This document shows, piece after piece, positions 56,196-64,000 of a DNA stretch of 64,000 nucleotides. The notes under the pieces were generated by a model that was given only the letters and a program-made list of their open reading frames with translations, searched no databases and was not told the origin of the DNA. Source of the stretch: Hyphomicrobiales bacterium (GTDB lineage: Bacteria; Pseudomonadota; Alphaproteobacteria; Rhizobiales; JAJFHB01); NCBI GenBank assembly GCA_021775755.1, contig JAJFHE010000026.1, forward strand, positions 1 through 64,000, in the 5' to 3' direction. How positions within the stretch are numbered: the first letter of the stretch is position 1; every line of letters starts with the position of its first letter. The position numbers were made by a program, and so were the translations under genes.

Positions 56196-56444
56196 ATGAT
56201 TAAGCGCTTATCTTTGGCCCTCGGCCTCGTCGCGCTGTCCGTGGCGCCGGCCCTTGCGGGCGGAGCTTGCCCCTTTGGGCACAGCTATTCGCAAACGACT
56301 GCCGAGGCAGAACTGCCCCTTAGCACCCCGGCCGATGCAGTTGTCGAAGAGCAAGCCGCACAGTCCGTTGACAGCGCGGAGCCCGCAGCGCAACCCTCGC
56401 AGACGACCGTGGCCGCGGCGTTGCCTTTATCGCAGCAACAGTAG
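56196..56444 (+). CDS. Small secreted protein of unknown function
   Basis: The ATG at 56196 is chosen because AAAGGGAG precedes it and a clean signal peptide follows (MIKRLSLALGLVALSVAPAL ending AGG). The mature protein would be about 60 residues, rich in Ala, Glu, Gln and Ser and probably disordered, with an ACPFGHSYSQT start and two similar segments (TTAEAELPLS and TTVAAALPLS). I do not recognise a family. A strong terminator follows at 56472, which supports a real transcript. Confidence 0.6.
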   Translation: MIKRLSLALGLVALSVAPALAGGACPFGHSYSQTTAEAELPLSTPADAVVEEQAAQSVDSAEPAAQPSQTTVAAALPLSQQQ

Positions 56445-56471
56445 TCAGCGAGAAAACTTGAGTTGGTAGTC

Positions 56472-56504
56472 TGCCCCGGACGTGTTCGTTCGGGGCATTT
56501 TTTT
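56472..56504 (+). terminator. Rho-independent terminator after the small secreted gene
   Basis: TGCCCCG (56472-56478) pairs with CGGGGCA (56491-56497) and is followed by seven T (56498-56504). Confidence 0.88.
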
Positions 56505-56537
56505 ACCTAGACCATTTCACGTTCATATGGAAACGAT

Positions 56538-57944
56538 CTACATGTGAATTGGGCGACCGTCGACCGCGAGCGCCGCTTCCTTCACGGCCTCCGTTAGCGT
56601 CGGGTGGGCATGGCAGGTGCGTGCCAGATCTTCCGCCGAACCGCCGAATTCCATGATCACCGCCGCCTCGGCAATGATCTCACCGACATTCGGGCCGATC
56701 ATGTGAACGCCCAGAATGCGGTCGGTCCTGGCATCGGCCAGCACTTTCACAAATCCGTCCGTCGTCATGTTGACCTTGGCACGGCCGTTGGCGGTAAACG
56801 GAAACTTGCCGACACGGTAGTCGATGCCCGCCTCCTTGAGCTCTTCTTCGGTTTTGCCGACGGTTGAAACCTCAGGCGCTGTATAAACGACGCCGGGGAT
56901 AACGTCGTAGTTCACGTGACCAGACTGGCCGGCAAGCAATTCGGCAAGCGCCATGCCTTCGTCCTCGGCCTTGTGGGCGAGCATGGGGCCGTCGATCACA
57001 TCACCGATGGCATAGATACCGTCCACATTCGTCTTGAAATGCCCGTCCGTCGCCACGCGGCCGCGCTCGTCGAGTTTGACACCGGCCTCTTCCAGACCGA
57101 GGCCTTGCGTGTACGGCACCCGTCCGATGCACACCAGCACGACATCGGCCTCAAGCGTTTCCGCATCGCCGCCCTTGGCCGGTTCCACCGTCACCTTGAG
57201 GCCTTTGCGCGACTTGGTGACACCTGTGACCTTTGAGCTGAGCTTAAATTCCATACCCTGTTTTTTCAGGGTCCGCTGGAACGTCTTGGCAATCTCAAGA
57301 TCCATGCCGGGCAGGATGCGGTCGAGGAATTCCACCACCATGACCTTGGCGCCGAGCCGGCGCCACACCGAACCAAGCTCCAGCCCGATGACCCCGCCGC
57401 CGACCAGGATCATGCGCTGCGGCACCTTGGCAAGCTCAAGTGCGCCGGTCGAAGACACAATCTGCTTCTCGTCTATCTCGATACCCGGCAACGGCGCCAC
57501 ATCGGAGCCCGTGGCGATGACGATGTTCTTGGTTTCCAGCGTTACCGCGTCGCCCTTTTCCGGCGTCACTTCAACCTTGCCGGCGCCGACGATGCGGCCC
57601 GTACCATGATGGGGCGTAATCTTGTTTTTCTTGAGTAGATAGGCCACGCCTTGCGTGTTGCCATCGATGCCCTGCTGCTTGTAGGCGAGCATGGCCTTGA
57701 GGTCGAGCTGCGGCTTGTTGACTTTGATGCCCATTTTCTTGAAATGGCTGCCCGCTTCTTCAAAGAGTTCGGAGGCATGCAACAGAGCTTTTGAGGGAAT
57801 ACAGCCGACATTTAGGCACGTGCCGCCGTGCGCTTCGCGCTTTTCCACCACGGCCACCTTGAGGCCGAGCTGCGCCGCGCGGATGGCACACACGTAACCG
57901 CCCGGTCCGGTGCCGATCACCACAAGATCATAAGTCTCAGCCAT
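56538..57944 (-). CDS. lpdA: Dihydrolipoyl dehydrogenase (E3)
   Basis: This 468-residue flavoprotein has the FAD loop [17 protein letters not shown], redox disulfide [16 protein letters not shown] loop [18 protein letters not shown] and the C-terminal [15 protein letters not shown] active-site base. Its position after sucB indicates the E3 of the 2-oxoglutarate dehydrogenase complex. Confidence 0.96.
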   Translation of the reverse strand: MAETYDLVVIGTGPGGYVCAIRAAQLGLKVAVVEKREAHGGTCLNVGCIPSKALLHASELFEEAGSHFKKMGIKVNKPQLDLKAMLAYKQQGIDGNTQGVAYLLKKNKITPHHGTGRIVGAGKVEVTPEKGDAVTLETKNIVIATGSDVAPLPGIEIDEKQIVSSTGALELAKVPQRMILVGGGVIGLELGSVWRRLGAKVMVVEFLDRILPGMDLEIAKTFQRTLKKQGMEFKLSSKVTGVTKSRKGLKVTVEPAKGGDAETLEADVVLVCIGRVPYTQGLGLEEAGVKLDERGRVATDGHFKTNVDGIYAIGDVIDGPMLAHKAEDEGMALAELLAGQSGHVNYDVIPGVVYTAPEVSTVGKTEEELKEAGIDYRVGKFPFTANGRAKVNMTTDGFVKVLADARTDRILGVHMIGPNVGEIIAEAAVIMEFGGSAEDLARTCHAHPTLTEAVKEAALAVDGRPIHM

Positions 57945-57990
57945 TTTGTGAAGTCCCCTTGTTCACGCCCACCGCAATCGCGCGCAGATG

Positions 57991-59196
57991 TCAGATATCG
58001 AGTACGAGCCGTTGCGGGTCTTCCAGCGAGTCCTTGACCCGGACGAGGAACGTCACGGCTTCCTTGCCATCCACAATGCGGTGGTCATAGCTGAGCGCCA
58101 GATACATCATCGGCCGCAGTTTGATCTCGCCGTCAACCGCCATTGGCCGCTGCTGGATTTTGTGCATGCCCAGAATGCCGGACTGCGGCGCGTTGAGAAT
58201 TGGCGTCGACATCAAGGAGCCGTAGACACCGCCGTTCGTTAAAGTAAACGTGCCGCCCTGCATTTCGCCGATCTTGAGCTGGCCGTCGCGCGCCCGTTTG
58301 CCGAAGTCGCCAATGGTTTTTTCGATGCCCGCAAGCGACAGCATGTCAGAATCGCGCACCACAGGCACGACAAGCCCCTTGTCGGTGCCGACCGCAACGC
58401 CGATGTGATAGTAGTTTTTGTAGACCAGCTCCTCGCCGTCGATCTCCGCGTTGACAGCCGGCAGTTCCTTCAGGGCGGCAACGCAGGCCTTCACGAAAAA
58501 CCCCATAAAGCCGAGCTTCACGCCGTGCTTCTTCTCAAAGAGTTCCTTGTACTGGCTGCGGAGTGCCATCACGTTGGTCATGTCGACCTCGTTGAACGTG
58601 GTCAACATGGCCGCGGTGTTTTGCGCATCTTTCAGCCGGCGGGCAATCGTCTGCCGAAGCCGCGTCATGCGCACGCGTTCTTCACGCACACCGTCATCCG
58701 GTGCGGACGGCGCGCGCACACTCACAGGCGCCGGTGCCGGAGCGGTTGAGCCCTGTTCGAGAGCTGCCAGCACATCGCCCTTGAGGAGCCGCCCGTCCTT
58801 GCCCGTGCCGGTGATCGCAGAGGGATCGAGATTGTTTTCGTCGACGAGTTTGCGCACGGCAGGCGAAAGCGTTTGGTCCGCCGCCGCGGCCGGTTCTGCG
58901 GGAGCCGCCGGCGCCGCAGCTGGTTCTTCCGCCTTGGCCGCTGCCGGCGCCGCAGCCGCCCCTTCAGCAATAGCACCCAGCAGGGCACCGACCTCGACCG
59001 TCTCACCGTCCTTCACGGACACGCTTGAGAGAACGCCGCCCGCGGGTGCGGGAACCTCGATCGTTACCTTGTCGGTTTCGAGTTCGACAAGCGGCTCATC
59101 CGCGTTAACTGCATCGCCCTCTTTCTTGAACCATTGAGCGATGGTGGCCTCGGTTACCGATTCGCCAAGCGTCGGAACCCGAATCTCTACTGCCAT
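57991..59196 (-). CDS. sucB: Dihydrolipoyllysine succinyltransferase (2-oxoglutarate dehydrogenase E2)
   Basis: This 401-residue protein has one lipoyl domain (lipoyl-lysine in [15 protein letters not shown]), an Ala/Pro linker, a peripheral-subunit-binding domain ([25 protein letters not shown]) and a catalytic domain with the [11 protein letters not shown] active site. One lipoyl domain and a sucA gene 56 bp upstream fit the 2-oxoglutarate rather than the pyruvate complex. Confidence 0.96.
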   Translation of the reverse strand: MAVEIRVPTLGESVTEATIAQWFKKEGDAVNADEPLVELETDKVTIEVPAPAGGVLSSVSVKDGETVEVGALLGAIAEGAAAAPAAAKAEEPAAAPAAPAEPAAAADQTLSPAVRKLVDENNLDPSAITGTGKDGRLLKGDVLAALEQGSTAPAPAPVSVRAPSAPDDGVREERVRMTRLRQTIARRLKDAQNTAAMLTTFNEVDMTNVMALRSQYKELFEKKHGVKLGFMGFFVKACVAALKELPAVNAEIDGEELVYKNYYHIGVAVGTDKGLVVPVVRDSDMLSLAGIEKTIGDFGKRARDGQLKIGEMQGGTFTLTNGGVYGSLMSTPILNAPQSGILGMHKIQQRPMAVDGEIKLRPMMYLALSYDHRIVDGKEAVTFLVRVKDSLEDPQRLVLDI

Positions 59197-59252
59197 GTTG
59201 ACCTCTTCCTATCTGTGCCGAATTCACTCGCCACGAATGGCCTCGCGCCGGT

Positions 59253-62204
59253 TCATACGCCGAGCGCGGCCTCGAGAAATGTCTGAAGTTCCTTTTGGTG
59301 CTTCGACATGAGACCCGTCGCTGTCGCCGCCGATGCCGCCCGGCCCACATAGCGTGCACGCCCGTATTTGGCGTCGATTTGCTGCAGCACCCATTCGATG
59401 TTCGGCTCAATGAAGCTCCAGGCACCCATGTTCTTCGGCTCTTCCTGGCACCAGATCATTTCCGCTTGCGGAAACCGCCCGAGCTCGGTGATCAGGGCGC
59501 GGGCCGGGAACGGATAGAGCTGCTCGACGCGCATCAGGTAGACGTCCTTGATGCCTTGCTTCTCGCGCTCTTCGTAAAGGTCGTAATAGACCTTGCCCGT
59601 GCACAACACGACGCGCTGGATTTTCTTGTCCGCGACCAGCTTGATCTGCTGATCCGGAAGATGCTGCGCATCGTCCCAAAGCACCCTGTGAAAGGTCGTG
59701 TCGGGACCGAACTCTTCAATCGAGGAAACGCAACGCTTGTGGCGCAACAGCGACTTCGGCGTCATGAGCACCAGCGGTTTGCGGAAATCGCGGTTCAACT
59801 GGCGCCGCAGAATGTGGAAGTAGTTCATCGGCGTCGAGCAATTGGCGATCTGCCAGTTGTCTTCCGCGCACATCTGCAGATAGCGCTCAAGCCTGGCCGA
59901 TGAGTGCTCCGGTCCCTGGCCCTCATAGCCGTGCGGCAGCAGCATCACGAGACCCGACATACGCAGCCACTTGCGCTCCGCCGAACAGATGAACTGATCG
60001 ATCATCATCTGTGCGCCGTTGGCAAAATCGCCGAACTGCGCTTCCCACAGAACCAGGGCATTGGGTTCGGCCAGGCTGTAGCCATATTCGAAACCGAGCA
60101 CGGCAAGCTCCGACAGCATCGAGTTGATGACCTCGTAACGTCCCTGCGTGTCCGAAATACTGTTGAGCGGAATGTAGCGCTCTTCGTTGACCTGGTCGTT
60201 GAGCACGGAGTGGCGCTGCGAAAACGTTCCGCGCTCGCAGTCCTGACCGGAAAGCCTGACGCGATAGCCATCATTGAGGATCGTCGCGAATGCCAGGTGC
60301 TCCGCCAGAGCCCAGTCGATACCCGCGCCCTCGTCAATCGCCTTGCGGCGGTTGCCGATGACCCGCTTCAAAGTACGGTGTGCGTTGAACTCATCGGGGA
60401 TGTGCGTGATCTTGCGTCCGATATCGCGCAAGTAGTCGAGATCGACGCCGGTGCGGCCGCGCCGCGCGCTGTCGTCCTCGGGACGCGTCAGCCCCGACCA
60501 TGCGCCATCGAGCCAGTCAGCCTTGTTGGGTTTGTAGGATTCGCTGGTTTCGAACTCTTCTTCAAGAAAGGCACGGAACTCGGCGCGGAGCCTGTCGCCA
60601 TCGCCCTCTTTCAAGATGCCCTGCTTGGCCAGCCTGTCGGCATAGATGTTCACGACATTGGCATGCTCGGCAATTCGCTTGTACATGATCGGCTGCGTGA
60701 ACGAGGGTTCATCGGATTCGTTGTGGCCGAAGCGGCGGTAACAGAACATGTCCACGACCACAGGCTTGCCGAATTCCTGGCGGAACTCGATCGCCACCTT
60801 GGCCGCGAACACGACCGCTTCCGGATCGTCTCCATTGACGTGGAAAATCGGTGCCTCGATCATCTTCGCAACGTCTGAAGGATAGGGCGATGACCGCGAA
60901 TGGATCGGGCTCGTCGTAAAGCCGATCTGGTTGTTGACGATGAAATGGATTGAACCGCCCGACTTGTGGCCCTTCAGGCCGCTCAGGCCCAGACATTCGG
61001 CAACCACGCCCTGGCCGGCGAACGACGCATCGCCATGCAGCAGAAGCGGCAGCACGGATGTTCGCTTTTCGTCGTTGTGCTGATCCTGCTTGGCGCGCGC
61101 CTTGCCGAGCACCACCGGGTCGACAACCTCAAGGTGGGAGGGATTGGCGGTGAGCGACAGGTGCACGTTGTTGCCGTCGAACTCGCGATCCGACGATGTG
61201 CCCAGATGATACTTCACATCGCCGGAACCCTCGACCTCGTCCGGCTTGAACGAGCCGCCGCGGAATTCGTTGAAGATCGCCCGGAACGCCTTGCCCATAA
61301 CGCTTGCCAGCACATTGAGCCGGCCGCGGTGCGGCATGCCGATGACGATGTCCTTGATGCCGAGCGCACCGCCGCGCTTGATGATCTGCTCAAGCGCCGG
61401 GATCGCCGCCTCGCCGCCATCCAGACCGAAGCGCTTGGTGCCGGTATATTTGGTGTTGAGGAACTGCTCGAAGCCTTCCGCCTCGATCAGCTTCTTCAAG
61501 ATTGCAACCTTGCCTTCCGGCGTGAATGTAATCTCCTTGTCGGGCCCTTCGATACGGCGTTGGATCCACGCCTTTTGGGCCGGATCGGAGATGTGCATGA
61601 ACTCAACGCCGAGTGTCGAACAATAGGTCCGCTTGAGGATCTCCATGATCTGCGTGAGCGTCGCGGTCTCCAGACCGAGAACGTGATCGATGAAAATCGG
61701 TCGGTCCCAGTCGCCCTCGCCAAACCCGTAGGTTTCCGGCAAGAGTTCTGGATTGCCTTTTTGCTCGCGCAGTTTCAGGGGATCGAGGTCCGCCACCAGA
61801 TGACCGCGAATGCGGTAGGAACGGATCATCATCAAGGCGCGCACCGAATCAAGCGTCGCTCGGCGCAACTGCTCTTCCGACAGCGAAGCTCCGCCGGCTT
61901 TCGCCTTTTTGTCGATCTTGTCGCCGATCTGGCGTTCATAGGCCGGCCAGTTGCCGTCGAGCGCACTGACCAGTTCGCCGTTCGATGCGACCGGCCAGTC
62001 TGCCCGCTGCCAGGACGCACCGCGCGCTTGCGCGATCACATCGGCGCCATTGTCTTTCAGATCTGAGAAGAACTGTTGCCAGTCCGCATCCACGGACGAG
62101 GGGTCTTGCTGGTAGCGCGCATAGAGATCCTCTATGAACGTAGCGTTACCACCGTAGAGAAACGACGTGCTGTTCAACACGTCGTTCGTCATTTTCTGAG
62201 CCAT
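59253..62204 (-). CDS. sucA: 2-oxoglutarate dehydrogenase E1
   Basis: This 983-residue ThDP enzyme has the E1o start (STSFLYGGNATFIEDLYARYQQDPSSVD), GMPHRGRLNVLA, GDASFAGQGVVAE with the ThDP-binding site, the substrate-site FGHNESDEPSFTQP, and the C-terminal CQEEPKNMGAW that senses acetyl-CoA/AMP. It feeds succinyl-CoA formation with sucB and lpdA. Confidence 0.97.
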   Translation of the reverse strand: MAQKMTNDVLNSTSFLYGGNATFIEDLYARYQQDPSSVDADWQQFFSDLKDNGADVIAQARGASWQRADWPVASNGELVSALDGNWPAYERQIGDKIDKKAKAGGASLSEEQLRRATLDSVRALMMIRSYRIRGHLVADLDPLKLREQKGNPELLPETYGFGEGDWDRPIFIDHVLGLETATLTQIMEILKRTYCSTLGVEFMHISDPAQKAWIQRRIEGPDKEITFTPEGKVAILKKLIEAEGFEQFLNTKYTGTKRFGLDGGEAAIPALEQIIKRGGALGIKDIVIGMPHRGRLNVLASVMGKAFRAIFNEFRGGSFKPDEVEGSGDVKYHLGTSSDREFDGNNVHLSLTANPSHLEVVDPVVLGKARAKQDQHNDEKRTSVLPLLLHGDASFAGQGVVAECLGLSGLKGHKSGGSIHFIVNNQIGFTTSPIHSRSSPYPSDVAKMIEAPIFHVNGDDPEAVVFAAKVAIEFRQEFGKPVVVDMFCYRRFGHNESDEPSFTQPIMYKRIAEHANVVNIYADRLAKQGILKEGDGDRLRAEFRAFLEEEFETSESYKPNKADWLDGAWSGLTRPEDDSARRGRTGVDLDYLRDIGRKITHIPDEFNAHRTLKRVIGNRRKAIDEGAGIDWALAEHLAFATILNDGYRVRLSGQDCERGTFSQRHSVLNDQVNEERYIPLNSISDTQGRYEVINSMLSELAVLGFEYGYSLAEPNALVLWEAQFGDFANGAQMMIDQFICSAERKWLRMSGLVMLLPHGYEGQGPEHSSARLERYLQMCAEDNWQIANCSTPMNYFHILRRQLNRDFRKPLVLMTPKSLLRHKRCVSSIEEFGPDTTFHRVLWDDAQHLPDQQIKLVADKKIQRVVLCTGKVYYDLYEEREKQGIKDVYLMRVEQLYPFPARALITELGRFPQAEMIWCQEEPKNMGAWSFIEPNIEWVLQQIDAKYGRARYVGRAASAATATGLMSKHQKELQTFLEAALGV

Positions 62205-62290
62205 TCCGCATCTGACGGCCGGGGATGGCCGCCGTCCTTTTGCCCGGTTTCAGGTTCCAACGCGTTACGCCGCACTACCCGACGGCCACT

Positions 62291-63165
62291 TCAGCCATTT
62301 AATACCTTAACCAAGGTAGTGCCAAGACCGGCGGGCGAGTCCGACACGGTAATCCCGGCACTTTGCATGGCCTCGATCTTGTCGCCGGCGCCGCCGCGTC
62401 CACCGGAAATAATTGCGCCCGCATGTCCCATGCGCCGCCCCGGGGGGGCCGTGATACCGGCGATAAAACCGACCACGGGCTTTTTGGTCTTGGAGGCCTG
62501 GAGAAAGTCTGCCGCATCTTCTTCCGCGGTGCCACCGATTTCGCCGATCATGATGATCGATTCTGTTTCGTCATCGCCGAGGAAGGCATCAAGGCAGTCG
62601 ATGAAGTTCGTGCCGTTCACCGGATCGCCGCCGATGCCGATACAGGTCGACTGGCCAAGCCCGGCCGCCGTTGTTTGCGCCACCGCTTCATAGGTCAGCG
62701 TGCCCGAACGCGAGACGATACCGACCGAACCGGGTTTGTGGATATGGCCCGGCATGATGCCGATCTTGCATTGCTCGGGCGTGATGATGCCCGGACAGTT
62801 AGGACCGATGAGGCGCGTACTTGAGCCCTGCAGGGCGCGCTTCACCTTGACCATGTCAAGCACCGGGATGCCCTCGGTAATGCACACCGCAAGCGGGATC
62901 TCGGCGGCAATCGCTTCAAGGATCGCATCGCCTGCAAAGGGCGGCGGCACGTAGATCACGGTTGCGTTCGCGCCGGTTTCCTCAACGGCTTCCGACACCG
63001 TATCGAACACCGGAATGCCGAGATGCTCCGATCCGCCCTTGCCCGGCGTCACGCCGCCGACCATCTTTGTGCCGTAGGCAATCGCCTGCTCGGTATGGAA
63101 CGTACCGGTTTTTCCGGTCAGGCCCTGGCAGATGACCTTTGTGTTTTTGTCGACAAGAACGGACA

Positions 63166-63166
<1 letters not shown>
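62291..63166 (-). CDS. sucD: Succinate-CoA ligase alpha subunit
   Basis: This 291-residue protein has [29 protein letters not shown], and the [17 protein letters not shown] segment with the phospho-histidine. Its start overlaps the sucC stop by one base. The gene order sucC-sucD-sucA-sucB-lpdA is normal for the group. Confidence 0.97.

Positions 63167-64000
<834 letters not shown>

Overview
The window is chromosomal DNA of an alphaproteobacterium, most likely of the order Hyphomicrobiales (Rhizobiales). The evidence is gene order and protein type: rplU-rpmA-GNAT-obgE-proB-proA-nadD-rsfS-rlmH-envC-ctpA-rppH, priA next to atpHAGDC, sucCDAB-lpdA, an L21 protein with a long C-terminal extension, and a DUF2852 protein. 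Most of the sequence is GC-rich, densely coded core genome, with short overlaps inside operons.

Layout. 1-2016: N-terminal part of a large adhesin-like protein with cadherin-type repeats, running off the left edge. 2.2-9.5 kb: a TetR regulator, a DUF2852 membrane protein, two SDR dehydrogenases, an MBL hydrolase, dtd, a GMC oxidoreductase with its small subunit, and a uronate-dehydrogenase-like gene. 9.6-15.9 kb: a third SDR, then a five-gene operon for two 2-oxoacid:ferredoxin oxidoreductases (IorA, IorB fused to a ferredoxin, KorABC) behind a perfect FNR/FixK box. 15.9-18.2 kb: a DUF1989 protein and a gamma-glutamyltransferase. 18.3-23.8 kb: a decayed island beside tRNA-Ser(CGA), with an IS481 remnant, an IS6-family element, an integrase 3' remnant and a 1371-residue type IIG-like restriction-modification protein. 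24-37 kb: the ribosome, proline, NAD and cell-wall gene block, including a 266-bp nested palindromic element at 34366-34631. 37-47.6 kb: a ferritin-like protein, F1 ATP synthase, priA, a VOC protein, a transaldolase and XerC. 56.2-64 kb: a small secreted protein, then lpdA, sucB, sucA, sucD and partial sucC.

The most interesting locus is 47.6-56.0 kb on the minus strand. A single promoter (-35 TTGACT, 17-bp spacer, -10 TTTAAT) with an inverted-repeat operator candidate precedes hypB, hypA, two ureohydrolase-family genes, four spermidine/putrescine-type ABC transporter genes and a TetR regulator. The first ureohydrolase keeps all six metal-ligand positions and the second has lost most of them. 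Together with dedicated HypA/HypB nickel chaperones and no hydrogenase in view, this matches the heteromeric, nickel-dependent ureohydrolases known for metformin and dimethylguanidine, here combined with a transporter. I infer an uptake-and-hydrolysis operon for a substituted guanidine; the exact substrate cannot be read from the sequence.
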